Numbered from the stretch's first letter, positions 34,412 through 48,242 are shown. The stretch is DNA of 64,000 nucleotides from Purshia tridentata (GCA_003254885.1 QANT01002714.1:1-64000), one strand, 5' to 3'. The notes: generated by a model not told the origin, from the sequence alone. Made by a program: numbers and translations.

Positions 34412-36560
34412 TATATCATACATATGTTAATCTGCTGCATGCATTAATGTTAATTATGAATTTAAGGTGGTCAACAAATTTAGCTTAAATTAGTTTAATT
34501 AGTTGATACTAAGCTATATTTGTGCGCATTTATTGTGTATACAGACTTGCAGAGTCATTGTGGCATGAAATTATGCAGTTTCACACATTCCAATATATTT
34601 GCATTCTCAATGAATTATATTCAATCACTCTGCAACTGACATAGTAACATGCTAGCTACAGTCACCTTTCCTCTAAGCCACAAATATCAGAAAAATTAAT
34701 GCTGCTCTGATACTGCTGAAATGTATGCGTCATGTTTCCATAATTAATTAGAATTCCCAACCTGTGATCAATAAATTAGTTAAATCTCACTGCTCTTCGT
34801 ATGGTCCTCTACACCCTGTAAAAATCTTTAAAGAGTTTACAACTTTTAGTGAGTAAATTTGGTAGACGGGCCAATATTTAAGAGATAACAGACAAACGTG
34901 ATGAACATTGCATAAACTTCTCACAAGGCTTTCAGCTTCTTTCAGATTAACATTTGCAAAACTGCCTCCGTAACAAAAGAAATGAGCAAATATGAATTTG
35001 CAATACCCAAAAAATAACAAAACCCATGTCCCTATCAGGGCCGGCCCAAGCCCAAGGCAACCAAGTGTGGGCGCTACATTTTGAAAAAACAATTCATTTT
35101 AATTTATTTGTAACTAAACTTTCAGAAAAGTTCAAATAGGAAAAGATAAATAATGGCCGTAAAAGAGACTCATTTTGAAACAATACTTTTGTATTTACAC
35201 TTTCAAAAAGTCCCAAATAGAAAAAGAAAAACAATGGCTTTGGGTGTTGCGCAAGAAAGATTGAAAGTAACATTCAGAGAGAGACAGGATTAGAAAGAGT
35301 GGGAGACCCAAAATGACTGAATTTAGTGCTGAAAACGAAGCAAATAGGAGGCATTTTATTTAAGGTGTAGAGGCGGGTCAACCTGGCTGAAGGGCGGTTC
35401 AAATTGCGGATCAGATTGGCAGGTCGGGTGCGTCTATGTGGGTCAATGCGTGAGATAAAACGGGTCGATCCGAACAAGTGACCCATGGATTGAGGCATCG
35501 GGAATTGCCAAGTCTAACAAAACCTCATCGACATTCCATCCTTGATGTGAAGACTCTGGTGAAGTATGCACATTCTCAAGGCAAAGGTTTGCTTGGTTGC
35601 GTGGGTGATGACCAGCTGCAACTTTTTTCTCAGCAGAGGTCTAATAGAGAAGGTGTACTTGTATTTTATCGCAACTGGTCATATTTATGTTCGCTTTATG
35701 TGCCTAGACTGTTTGACACCTTGTTAGGTGAACTCGACAAAGTGTGGGGTTGAGAGCTAAAATAAACGAAAGAAGGCTTCAATTCCCAACCGTGTTGCCT
35801 GTTTCATCCTTTTCAATTAAATTTCTAGTTGCAAGTTAATCCTTGTACAAAATTACCTAACAAAAAAGTCATAAGGTTAAGTATATTTTTTATATAAGCC
35901 AACTTTCCACCTTTGTTCTTGTAGTGGGCCAAATTTCATTTTAGTTAATGTAATTTCAATTGTTTTAGTTTTGGTATTTGTAATTTTGTTTATAAATTTT
36001 ACATATCAAGTCAATAATGAATTAATGAACGAAAATATAACATTTTTTTTAGTTACAATAGTTTACAAATTACATAACTAAAATCAGAACAATTTAAATT
36101 ATAAGAACTAAATGTTAAATATAATCTTTAAAATATTATGGAGTGCTGTAAATGATTTTTTTTTTCAAACAAAATATGGTGATGAGATGTGTAAGATAAG
36201 TATTAGAATATTTGAGCCACCCGGCCCACCCCAAAGGCAAAAGGGGGTTTTTTTTTTTCTCTCTGTTTTTTTATTTAAGGATATTGAAAACCTTCAATTT
36301 TATGATTTTTATCTTTACAACATTGAAAAGTCAACCCTCATTACAAGTATCAAACAAAATAAAGTAAACATTTTGAAATAAAAAAAGAGAGAAGAAGAAA
36401 CTCTTGCAATTTCGTTGGAGTTGTAGACTACTTGTAGAGGAGTGGCCTGGAGGACATTGTCATAACTTATAAAATAATTAATTTCACTTTATTAGAAAAA
36501 CTCAGCTCAATCCGAAATCCGAATCACATCCACGTCGCCAACAGAGACTGACTGAAAACT
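34412..36560. other. Intergenic region with transposon-like debris
   Basis: No gene was recognised. CAGGGCCGGCCCAAGCCC at 35034-35051 looks like one end of a hAT-type element, but no inverse partner was found. A similar end in the same orientation, CCCGGCCCACCCCAAAGGCA, starts near 36220. Within 35090-35240 a stretch of about 75 bases is imperfectly repeated in tandem. A 91-codon ORF at 35478-35753 (+) matches nothing I know. Confidence 0.4.
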
Positions 36561-37120
36561 ACTGCACAACCTAAAACCATTAAACCAAGAAACCCAACTG
36601 AAACAAACGGCATTTCAGTTCTGATTTGCATTGTTTCAGAAGCCAATTTACACTCGCAATCTCAGTCTTTGTAATCTGAATGCTTCCCGTGAGACGTGGG
36701 CAACAAGGTACCGCTCAGGCGCTTTGTCTGTAATGCATTAAAGTCCTCTCCTTTTTTCATTTTCTTGTAAATTGTTGGTTTTGGTACGAAGTATGCTTGT
36801 GGATCTCAAATGGGGTTGTTCTGTTTTGGGCTTTTATGGAAGAATACATTGAAAAATGTTGGAAAATCTTGCGGGTTTTTTTCCGTGATTTAGAGTAATG
36901 TAAAATTTCCGGTTTCTTCTGGATCTATTTTTTCTAAAGAAAAAAATTTGCGTTGATTTCATCGTACGGCAACATTATTGAAACAAATTTGTAGATGATT
37001 GCCTAGTTTGGAGGTGAATAAAGTGTATTAATGGTAATAAATGGAGATCAAGTTCTATGGTACCTGGACCAACATGCTCATTATTGAATCATCTATAGTT
37101 TGAATTTGCAAAGAATGATT

Positions 37121-37690
37121 GACATTTTATATTGGAGCTTGGTGAGTGATACATCAAAGTAGTCCCAGTTTCTGCTGGAGAGTTAAAAAAAATGAATTCT
37201 TTCTTGTTACCATGATGTGGGTTCTTATTGAAAGGGTCATCTTGTAGTTGGATTTGTGCCAAATTAGGAAACCGTTCTTGCAATAGACAACTAAACTGTG
37301 TCAAAACAGGTTTTTTAAATTCTTTGTGTTGTCGTCAAAGTATCATCTTGTAGGTCCTTAAGGGAGTGCTGCATAGAAGATGAAAAGCATGAAAACTAAT
37401 GCTCAATTTGGAATCATCATGGACGACATTTTATATTGGAGCTTGGTGGGTGATACATCAAAGTAGAGTCCCAGTTTCTGCATTAGAGGGATTTCTTTCT
37501 TGTTACCATGATATGGTTTCTGATTGAAAGGGTTATTCTTGTAATTTGGTTTGTGCCTAATTAGGAAGCCGTACTTGCAATAGACAACTAAACTGTGTCA
37601 AAACAGGTTTTATAAATTCTTTGTTTTGTCATCAAAGTATCATCTTTTAGGCCTTTATGGGAGTGGCGGATAGAAGATGCAAAGCTTGAA
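37121..37690 (+). repeat. ~300-bp tandem duplication in the 5' UTR intron of the Gag1-clamp gene
   Basis: Units 37121-37424 and 37425-about 37690 (period 304) share GACATTTTATATTGGAGCTT, CTTGTTACCATGAT and TGCAATAGACAACTAAACTG. They differ by scattered substitutions and small gaps, so the duplication is of moderate age. Confidence 0.85.
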
Positions 37691-38063
37691 ATTTGGAGTT
37701 TCTATTCTTGGAAAGTAGTGAAGCTTGAGGAAAGTAATTTTTGGATAATCCAACATGGATGTGTATGACTTTGTAATTAAATCGATCATATGCATTTGTG
37801 GAGCTTATGGCATTATTAATCTTCCTATATTTGGCCATTTGTTTTCAACCAACATGTGTTACATTAATACCTATGCTTTTCTTCTTCATTTATCTTTCTT
37901 ATATCTGTTTGTTACCTGGTGGAACTCCCTTATGCTAAGAAATAGCTGTTTGCTGCATTTCAGGTGGCCATATCTGTTAGTAGAAGTGTTGAACACTTAA
38001 AAGAAAACTCCTTAACAATTTTAGTATTGTTGCATAAAGGAATGGTCACTCAACTTGGAGAAA

Positions 38064-39629
38064 ATGGAGGTGAGTACTGGAAATTCCCATTCCAATGAAA
38101 AGCGACCTTTGGAGCATTCCAAATCTGCCAATGAAGAAAAAGGGCCTGCAGAAAAAGAAGCAAGCACCCCTGTATTTGTTAATCATGGTAAGTTCTTTAG
38201 CTAATACTGCTCTGATGATAAGCACTAATACTTATGTATGCATCATTTATTTTTCCTACTTTGGTAGCACCATAATCAGTAATAAACACCACTGTTGAAT
38301 GTTAATCAATTTGACTACAAAGTTAACATATGTTAACTTTTTAAGTTTCATCAGATTATATGCATACTTTTACTATATCCATTAGGCTTTCGTGTTATTT
38401 ATTTATGTCCAAAGTAGTAACTAGTAAGCAATGATTTTTTATGTAGCCTAGCCCATATTACCGTTTATGTGCAACCCAAAAAACCGAAGTTGATTTTTTT
38501 GTTTCATAAGTAATTGGTATTAATCATTATTGTTCTTTGAAGATAATCAAGCTAATTTATCATGTAGCTGCAATTTCTTGGCATGAGAGTAGAAAAAAAT
38601 GGGTTGGGGAACAGCGGGTGCAAAGAATGGCAAGGGATCCAATCATAAGGTATTTCCTCTTCACAAAGCTTCTTGGGTAGAAAGGAGTAGGTTTTGTTAT
38701 AGTCATGATTACAGAATCTACACCATCAGTTTGAAATTTTATTATCACCACTCCAAGCATATATTGTAATAGAGCTTCTTGGGGAGAAAGGAGAATTTTT
38801 TGTTATAGTCTTGGTTACAGAATCTACATCATTAGTATGAAATTTTATTATCACCACTCCAAGCATATATTGTAATAAAAAGTGAGGCTCTTAGGGAATC
38901 TTTGGTTATAAACAGTCAATGTGCATTGGAGCTGTCAAATAGGAGAAAAAGTTGGACAGTGTAACTGTCATAGCATATAACTTATTATATAGTATATGAA
39001 TGAAGCATTCCAAAGAAAACACAATTGCTGTGAAATTTAAGGTTAGATAACTTGTGTGGGAATTTCTGGCTGCCAATGTAAAAGATGTAATGGTGTATGT
39101 GTTTTGTTAATGTGGTATTAGTGACACTGCCGACAAGGGCTATGTAATTTGTTAAACTTATAGGACTACAAAATTTCAAAATGAACTTATTTGGTGTTAC
39201 TCTTTAAAACCCCAGTATATATACCTCCATCACCATGATATTGGTGGCTTTGTCCAATTCTTTCTGTTGAATTCTAGCTACTCAAAAAAAGTCTGGAAGA
39301 TAATGCGAAAATTTTATGTTGCAGTTGGTCGACAGCATATGAAGATCTGCTTTCGACAAATGATTCTTTTCCTGAGCCAATCCCTTTAACTGTAAGTTTC
39401 AAAAAAGCATGTATCACATAATATTTCCACATATTTAGAAGCATGAGGTGAGAGAAGTAGAAAGAGTGAGTGAGTGAAGTATTCAATGTGTTACTATTTT
39501 AGTATCAGATTTTATGATATCTTGTTATGACTTTTTCTTTGTATTGTGAATTGAAGTGATTGGTGAATTTTGCAGGAGATGGTAGACTTTTTAGTTGATA
39601 TTTGGCATGATGAAGGCCTCTTCGATTAG
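38064..39629 (+). CDS. Gag1-like clamp (DUF4050) protein
   Basis: A small plant protein with the C-terminal clamp domain named after fission yeast Gag1, which there regulates actin patches. Its plant role is not known to me. Four coding exons (38064-38187, 38568-38649, 39325-39391, 39576-39629) join in frame to 108 residues. Residues 1-40 are hydrophilic and disordered (NSHSNEKRPLEHSKS). The clamp follows: AAISWHESRKKWVGEQR, PIISWSTAYEDLLSTND, FPEPIPLTEMVDFLVDIW and the end HDEGLFD, all matching plant members. A non-coding first exon probably ends at the GTACCG donor near 36707, joined to an acceptor before GTGGCCATATCTG at about 37963, so the gene starts near 36600. Introns carry two separate tandem duplications. 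Relatives often have a longer N-terminus, so an upstream start from alternative splicing is possible. Confidence 0.8.
38668..38879 (+). repeat. 106-bp tandem duplication in an intron of the Gag1-clamp gene
   Basis: Two units (38668-38773 and 38774-about 38879) starting GCTTCTTGGG and ending with CAAGCATATATTGTAATA are about 90 per cent identical. Confidence 0.85.
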
Positions 39630-40741
39630 ACAGTGCGGAGACAGATTAAAGTTGGAGAAGTGAAGTCATATAACCCTCTACAGTCTACAATGCCTAATAT
39701 GATCTAATTTCTTGTAGCTGATTGATCACATGAGATGGGAAAGCATCACTATGATTCAATAAATAATAGTAAAATTCTTTTTAGTTCTTTTTAATCCCTT
39801 GGATTGAAAATTTTAGATATTGTACACTACCACCTTAATTTGTGGTAAACAATTTAATGCATCTCATACCATTCAATTCTATATTATGATTGTGAGGTCC
39901 AGCTTCTGAGGATCATGTGGTTCTACCTATTACAAGAATTACCAAACCCACCAATTTTTACTTTTTTTTTTGTTTTGGGAATGTCAGTTAATCCAACTAA
40001 GGATACAGTCAGTGGCCATCTCTCGCCATGCAAGTGGTTTATAAAATAATGAGTACTTCAATTTTTATCATCTCAATTGATCGTGTCTTGTATTATAGAG
40101 GTAAGTCTCACATTTATTATGGAATTGATGCAAAACATAATCGATCAAGATGGTACAAATACTTATACTAATAAGCCATTTGATGTTAACCCTTGAATAC
40201 TTATAACTTATTGAGAAAATTATAGCAATAGCCCTTGAACTTTTACCTTATATCATTTTAGTCAACAAATTTGTTATTTAAATTTTATAGTCTATGGAAA
40301 TCATGTCGGGAGAAGAAAATTATAGTGAGTGATAATTTTTACATTACTTGATATGTGAATAAAATTTACAAAATTAATAAATAAAATAGATGGAATAGAC
40401 TTAAGTGATATACAACTAAAAATTTAAGACTATAGAATTAGAAAAATAAATTCTTAAACTAAAGTGATATTTAGAATAAAGAATATCATTGTTGTAATTT
40501 ATTCGAACTTAATTACTAGCACCATCGGTAAAATTTTATGTGACATTAAAGAAAATGAAAACGCGGCGGCTTTAGGACAGCTGGAAGTGGAGGTCTGAAA
40601 GGAAAAAGGTGAACGCGGGAAGAAAAAGTCTCAGCTTGGATCTTCTTCTTCATCACATAAATTCGATAGAGGAATTCTTCGAAGTGTGCTTTTTTGTTCT
40701 TCTGGGAATTTGAATTAGGAAGAGCGAAGAAGAGAAAAGGA
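39630..40741. other. Intergenic: Gag1-clamp 3' flank and VPS24 promoter
   Basis: AT-rich with no ORF of interest. The last 180 bases are GC-richer and should be the VPS24 leader. Confidence 0.45.
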
Positions 40742-42405
40742 ATGAAAAAATTCAAGAGCATGTTAAAACAGAAACCTGCAGACCCATCCGAGCAACTGAG
40801 AGATTGGCAGAGACGACTCCGCCAAGAGTGCAGCAACATCGAGCGCCAAATCAGAGGCAATTCTCTCCCTCTCTCTCTCTCTATTAAGCTTCTTTACTTT
40901 CTGGGTCCATTTCAGTTGGCGCAAATTACTTGTTTTCTTCTATTTTCTGCTGGTTTTTTCTGTTTTTGTGGTTTGGCGATTGATTTAGTCTAAAAAGGAT
41001 TATGGGTTTGTTTCTTAGATCTTCAGAGAGAAGAAAAGGCGGTACATAAAGCCATTAAAGAGGCTGCAAAGAGAAATGACATGGGCTCAGCCAAGGTACT
41101 GCAAAGTCTAACGTTAATCTTTACTCATTATCAATGACTTCTAGCAAAGTCATTGATAACTATGAAGGTTCCAAAGTCATCTTTTTTGGAGGGTTTGTGG
41201 ATTAGAACCAAGTGTCACCTATCTACGTCTTGAATATGATTGATCCTTTGCATTATATTCAGGCACTTGCAAAGGAAATTTTGAGGTCGAGAAAAGCTGT
41301 AAATCGCCTTCATGAAAATAAGGCCCAAATGAATTCAATATCAATGCACCTTGGAGAAAGTGTTGGTATTGCTTCACACATAAACATTTTTCTAGTTCCC
41401 GTATGAACATGTATCAGCTTCTTCTTATTTGTATTCTATATGTTGATTTATTAGCATGAACAGTCTGAATAATATAGTTACCTTTAAACACTTTCTTCAC
41501 ATTTGTACCTTTTATATAACTCCACAGCCCACCCCCAATCCATTCTCCATGGTTTAAATCAGCTTATGGTATTGATGTATTGTATGTGCTTGCAGCACTT
41601 GCCCGCACTGTTGGTCATATTTCAAAGAGCACGGAGGTCATTAAACTTGTCAATAACCTCATGAAAGCTCCAGAAATGGCTGCCACAATGCAAGAATTTA
41701 GCAAAGAAATCACCAAGGTAAAATCCCTTTAGGTGCTTTTCTGGTGGCTGTTAGAAGTTTCAAAAGGCCCTTGCTTTCTTAAGTGCTACCGCAGCTTAAC
41801 TAATGTTGTCTTTGCTTTTGGTTAAGCAGGGCTTTTTATCTTCTGCCTTATTTATTTATTTATTTTGCACACCCTTTGACTGGTTCCTAGTTTATGGGAC
41901 CGTGTGTTTTTAATAATGTGAAGAGAAGGAAGCATATCTAAACTTGCAGGGTGTTCACTATGTGGAACTTTTTTACTATATGTACAGCCTCTACGTTCTT
42001 GAATGTTTAGATGTAACACTCTTTGGTCATACAGGCAGGGTTGATTGAAGAATTTGTAAATGATGCTGTTGATACGGCATTAGATTCAGAAGATATAGAA
42101 GAGGAAACTGAAGAAGAAGTTGATAGGGTGCTGAGTGAAATAGCTGGTGAGACAGCTGCACAGCTTCCAGAAGCTGTCAGGAAGGAGAGGACAAAGGTAC
42201 CTGTCCAGGGGGCTAGACTGGCTAGTGCATCACAAGAAGTATGTGTAAATATAGACTCCATTTCTAGCTCTCTCTGTTCCTTGGAAGATGCCAAGGAACT
42301 GACTCTTGTTACTAATTCGTGCAGGAAGAAGCTATAGCAGAGGGTGCAGATGATGTGGAAGAATTGGAAGAATTGAGGGCACGGCTTGCTCAAGTGAGGT
42401 CATAA
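40742..42405 (+). CDS. VPS24: VPS24/CHMP3 subunit of ESCRT-III
   Basis: ESCRT-III polymers bud and cut membranes at multivesicular endosomes, and VPS24 works with VPS2 to cap and shape the polymer. Six exons (40742-40856, 41019-41095, 41263-41365, 41596-41717, 42035-42238, 42325-42405) give 233 residues, the normal length. The basic N-terminal half has LRDWQRRLRQECSNIERQIR, AIKEAAKRNDMGSAKALAKE and NRLHENKAQMNSISMHLGES. The middle has MKAPEMAATMQEFSKEITKA. The acidic half has EETEEEVDRVLSEIAGETAA, and the C-terminal MIM1-like helix is VEELEELRARLAQVRS, which binds the VPS4 MIT domain. Intron 1 has a GC donor (AGAG/GCAATT) where no GT alternative keeps the family sequence QIRDLQREEK. All other introns are GT-AG. 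Confidence 0.95.
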
Positions 42406-44321
42406 TTGTTCATGAAGTTCTCGCTGCTTGTTCCCTTGGTATTACCGTATAGGAATAAGTGTGTGTACTTTGTAAAGGCTATAATTCATACATGTAAAGT
42501 TCAAGAAGTTCTGTTTTGACAGTTCAAAGGGCTTTAGACAGCTTACAGTAGTATAAAGCATTGCGAGTACTCTATTTTAGTATGTTACATATTACAAGGT
42601 TCTGTTTGTTCAAGACTTGATTTTCTTCTGACAAAAATAGCAGTCTAATGAATCTTTTAAGCATCTAATTTTCAAATGCATGTTCATATGACTGGTTTTA
42701 TTATTGAATGAGTCTTGGATATATCAGATTCATGAGCACCAGATCAAAGGCTATTCTGTGTGACACTAACTTATCATATCATTTATAACAAAGGAAGAAG
42801 AAGAGTTTTATTCGGACAATGCCATCCTTCTACTCAAACCCTGATATTACTTTGACGGCAGCATCTTAAATGGATTACAACAAAGAGCTTTGCTTTCGAC
42901 ATTCTCCTATCCGGGTATGCAGCTGTCAGCGTTTATGTGTAAAACATGATATGACATCTATATATATCCACGATCCACAATCACTCATACAATAATCTAG
43001 AAAGTTATGATATGTTCTATATATAGCTTCTGATAATGTCACTGTTTGGAATTATTACTGAATTGGCATTGCTATTATTATGTGATCGATTGTCTATTGC
43101 ACAAGTCTTGATTAAAAAGAGATAGGCTAGTGAGACTCTACTTTCCTAGTTCCAATTTCACTTTCCATGGCCCAATCTTCACCACCAAGCTCTTGCTTAG
43201 ACTTAAAACATTTTAGCAAAACTAGCCCACCTTTCTGTTTTACCTTTCACCTGACACATAGTTTGCCCCGAAAAAGATGCCCCATCTTTCATGAAGTCGG
43301 TGCAAATTGTCCTTCCCATGTGAATGAATGGGATCATCCTCAATCACTGATTCACTAGCACCTTCTTTACGTGCACTCCTTTAACGGTGAACCGCTTTAC
43401 ACGTAATTACAAAAACACCTTGTTTCCTTTCTTTGCTTATTTTGTGGCACTCAAGCGAAAGCAACCCGACACGTCACCACTACGAACCCAACTCATTCGA
43501 GAAGCCAAACTGCTGCATCCCATTCCCCACGTAACACTCATCCTCATCTGACACCTGGCCCCCAGAAAATAAAAAAAAGTTATATATAGTCATGCCCCCA
43601 AACTATCACATATGCCTCATTTTTTTTTCCCTCAATTGTTATTTTATTTTATTTTGCTTTCCAAACTTTAATGTGCGTCACTTTATCTTAATATATTACC
43701 ATATTGTAATGTGAAATGAGTGACTTTTAAATAACAAATTTTGAAAACTTTTTTGCCTAACAAAAATCAAATTTATTCATGGGAAACATAAAAATGTGAG
43801 CAACCTGACTGTGGTTTACATGTGCTCTACAAGCTCCACTCATTTTTAATGAATTCAGTTTTCTTTTATTATATGTGTAAATTTTAAGTCACTCATCACA
43901 AATCACCAAGAGCTTAAGTAGAGTAAAGGATTGCAACAAGTAACGAATTTAAATTTGAGGGGAAAAATGAGATAAAATGAAATTTGAGAAATCAAGTAAG
44001 ACAAGTGATAGTTTTGGGACATAGCTATAATTAAAAACGACCATAAATAAAATGTAGGATGCCGATCGGTTGAATCCGTGTGCTTAACCGCAGGCGATAA
44101 CCCCTCCAAACCTCCGTTATTCTCAGAGTATAAAACGACATCACTCCCCAGTCCCCACCCACTCCACAACTTACCTGTCCACTTTACTCGTTGGAAGTTG
44201 AGAGACCGTTTGTTACCCGCCCTTCCTCCGAAATATCCCTCCCTCTTTACCAAACCCATTTCTCATTTTCATTCTTCTCCAAAACACAAAACGAAACGCA
44301 GAAGCAGATACAGAAACCGCG
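42406..44321. other. Intergenic: VPS24 3' flank to carboxypeptidase promoter
   Basis: AT-rich at left. About 43370-43560 is GC-richer with several ACGT-core words (ACACGTAA, GACACGTCA, CCACGTAAC), which are typical bZIP sites but unproven here. A 63-codon ORF at 43167-43358 (+) has no known match. Confidence 0.45.
44129..44135 (+). promoter_or_regulatory. TATA box of the serine carboxypeptidase gene
   Basis: TATAAAA about 190 bases upstream of the start codon, followed by a pyrimidine-rich leader. This is a good core-promoter match. Confidence 0.5.
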
Positions 44322-47300
44322 ATGGAGCGCTCGATTTCTCTCTCTCTCCTCATATTCACCTTTCTCTCTCTTACTTTCTCTCCCCTCCTCCCTTCTGCCA
44401 GGCTCGACAACCCTCTGGGTCTCGCCAGGTCCAGCCTACCGTCCGTGCACGCGCAGCAGCTGATCAGAGCCCTCAACCTCTTTCCCAAGGATGACGTCAA
44501 CATCATCGACCGCCCCGAATCCTCGTCGATCGCCACGCCAAGGCTCGTCGAGAAGCGATTCCGACTCCCCAACCTCGTCGGCGACTCGGGGGTTTTGATC
44601 GAGGACCTCGGACACCACGCCGGCTACTTCAAGATTGAGCATTCTCACGCTGCCAAGTTAGCTTTCGAAACTTTTTAGGGTTCGCGGTTTTTTCGATTCG
44701 AAGTTTTTCTATTTGGGGGTTTTGAGGATATAGAATTGTAACTTTTGTGTTGCATGGTGAATTTGAGGTTTTTGGAGGGAGATTTAGTTGGGTTACGTAT
44801 GAGTTTTAGGGTTTGATAGTTAGCTGAAGCTCAAGTTCTAGGAAAATATGTTATTGTTAATTTTGTGTTGCATGGTAACTTTGAAGTTGTTACAGGGAGA
44901 TGCTTGGATTTCATATGAATTTTAGGGTTTGATGGTTAGCTGAACCTCAAGTTATAGGAAAATAGGTTGAAATTTGGTTTATTATGAGGAATTTCTAGTT
45001 GACGAATGGATTGGCAAAAATGCGGTTTAATGGAATTATTCTACCAGTTGATTATCGATAATCACTATTTTTGGTAGCTTAATTAAGTCTTTTGTGGAAC
45101 ATCTATTGTCTTTATCTGCTTGCTTGCTGTTCTTACAATTCAATTTGTGTGATTGTGTAGGATGTTCTACCTTTTCTTTGAATCTCGCACCAACAAGAAG
45201 GACCCTGTTGTTATTTGGTTGACTGGAGGTCCAGGGTGCAGCAGTGAATTGGCTGTCTTTTACGAAAATGGTCCTTTTACAATCGCAAATAACTTGTCCC
45301 TTGTATGGAATGAGTATGGTTGGGATAAGGTATATGAGACTCTGTCATTTTCATTCTTCTTTGTTATAGTTGGGCGTGATTGTATCTCAGTGATCATATG
45401 GTATTGACCATTGAGTATCCAAAGTAGAATTTAACATAATTTTATGTCATTTTTAGTACAGCTCTTTTTTTATTTGCAAGAGAGCTAACAATGGTTTTTT
45501 TATTTTTTGCAGGCATCTAACCTTCTGTATGTTGACCAGCCGATTGGAACTGGGTTTAGTTATAGTTCTGACAGACGTGATATTCGTCACTCTGAAGATG
45601 GTGTTAGTAACGACCTTTATGACTTCTTACAGGTGTGTCATTTATCCTTTATTGCTAAAACCAGGGGTAGACCCAGGAATTTAAAAGAGGGTGGGCTAAA
45701 ATACAATCTCGTTTCTCATTTTGCTGAAGTACGATTAAACACAAAAGTTAGAAATTCAATGAGAATTTAAAAGAAAGTTATGAAACATGCACCATCTACT
45801 TGGGGCTGAGTTCATGGGGACTCAAAGAAAAAGTTTTTGGAGAAAGAACTAAAGAAGAATCAGAGAAAAAAAAGGGCGAGAATAGATATTGGGAACAGAA
45901 AAGAGGAGAGACTAACAACAACAAAGTTCTACATTAGTGTTATTGTCTGAAGAGTGAAGACTGGTTGGGTAATTGAGCCTACTGAGATGACTAAAGTCTT
46001 GAAAAGGAATTACTATAGCTGGTCTGTAATGGCCCAATGATAGAAATTAAGGAGGATAGTGAACTACTAGGCTATTTTGGGCTGAAATACCACCAAATAT
46101 ATATATTTTTTGTCAAACACCAAGTATTTATCTTTTTTCAATAAAATGGGTGGGCTGTAGGTCCGCCCATGGCAAAAACAGTGAAGTTCAGTGTTTTCCC
46201 ATATTTACTGAAGTATTAGGTTTCCTATAAAAAAAATTACTGAGCTATCAGTAGTTATTTTGTTCATGAAGTATTGTTTTTTTAAAATGTCAAACTTAAG
46301 CACAGCATCTTTTTGGGGGAAAAGTTGCATTTTTACCTTCAGAGTTTTTGGAGGAAATCAAAAGTCTTAAAATGTTTAAGATTAATTATTGCAATAAATG
46401 GTAATGACCTATTCTGCTCTTTCTATGATATTAGGCCTTCTTTGCGGAGCATCCTGAATTGGCAAAGAATGACTTTTACATAACTGGAGAATCATATGCT
46501 GGGCACTACATTCCAGCTTTTGCTGCTCGAGTTCACCGAGGAAACAAGGCTAAAGAAGGAATTCATATAAATCTGAAGGTATGTATCTCCAACATCTCCT
46601 AGTTTGAGATTTTTAATGCGTCCCTTGTAGGTTTATTAAACTAAGAAAAAATGGTTCAACAGGGATTTGCCATTGGTAATGGGCTCACTGATCCTGCAAT
46701 ACAGTATAAAGCTTACACAGATTTTGCATTGGACATGGGCATAATCACAAAAACTGACTATGACCGTATTAACAAAGTTCTTCCAATCTGTGAGACGGCT
46801 ATAAAGCTGTGTGGTAAGTGACATATGAGAGTGATTCCTTCCTCCTTTTATGGTTCTTTATTTTTTTTCCTGATTTATTGTATTTTTTGGCCCTACAGCA
46901 TGTGAATCTGTTGGTTAGAATTTGCAGCTCTGTTGATCATGATAACATATTAGGGTGCCCGCATTCTCTTTTGAGATTCCTTTCCTTTTAACTTCTCTCT
47001 TCTTTTGACCTTTTTCTCTTCCCAACAGTATGGATGTCTGTCAGAATTTTCTGATGGGTTTATTTGTATTAAGCAAGCCTGTCCTCACATATTAGCCGCA
47101 TTGGTCGGTCACTGCTGCTAGTTCAAATAAATATATATATCATCTTTTGTTGTTTCAGGCACTGATGGTACAATATCTTGCGTGGCTTCATATTTTGTTT
47201 GCAATACCATATTCAGTAGCATCCTGTCGCGGGCTGGAGATATAAATGTAAGATAACCATTTAGTATCTCCCTTCCCAGTTTGGTGTTTTTGTGACTTGT

Positions 47301-48201
47301 TGGGTTGGTATTTTCTTTGGGAAAGCTTATTCTAAATTGACATAATGATTGTTCTTTATGTTGTCATTTTCTTATTCGAAATGTTTTCTGCCAAAAAAGC
47401 GTGTAAAATTATTTCTCTAAAGCATGTTTTCCAGACTTGAGTGATTTAAAAGCTGTGAGAGCCAATTTTCTTAAGTGAGTCTAACAAAAGATTGACCTAG
47501 AGACATGCATGGATTTCAACTTCTTTTTTACTTCAGCCAGAAAATGTTTTGGAAGAAATATTATTTTTTATTAACAAATTTCCTGCATTTTTTTTATTTC
47601 ATTGACGAGCCAAACAAGCTCTGTGGATCTGTTCATTTTGAGATAATGGTGCGAGAGGATCTCCAAGTTGTTTTTGTAGTTTGACAGACAATATTTCACT
47701 CTGCAGTACTATGATGTCAGAAAGAAGTGTGAAGGGAGCCTCTGCTATGACTTCTCAAACATGGAGAAATTCCTGAATCAGATTCCTGTTAGGGAGGCCC
47801 TTGGAGTTGGGGAGATAGAGTTTGTGTCATGTAGCCCTACAGTATATCAAGCCATGCTGGTGGACTGGATGAGGAACCTCGAAGTGGGCATCCCTACTCT
47901 TCTTGAGGATGGAATCCAGCTGCTTGTGTATGCAGGAGAATATGATCTAATCTGTAACTGGCTTGGTAGGTCTTCACGCTTTATTTGTAACATACCAAAT
48001 AACCTCTAGTAATGTATTTCTTTCCTGATATGTGATTCTTACCGATGCATATAAATATGTATGTGATAGGTAACTCAAGATGGGTCCATGCCATGGAATG
48101 GTCTGGCCAAAAGGAGTTTGTGGCTTCTTCAGAAGTTCCTTTTGTTGTTGATGATTCAGAGGCAGGAGTTCTTAAGAACCATGGGCCTCTTAGTTTCCTT
48201 A

Positions 48202-48242
<41 letters not shown>

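Noticed and set aside
35478-35753. 91-codon ORF on the plus strand
   Set aside because: No family recognised and it lies in repeat-like intergenic sequence.
35034-36245. Possible hAT element beginning CAGGGCCGGCCC
   Set aside because: The only similar sequence nearby (about 36220) is in the same orientation and diverged, so there is no inverted pair and no target duplication to define an element.
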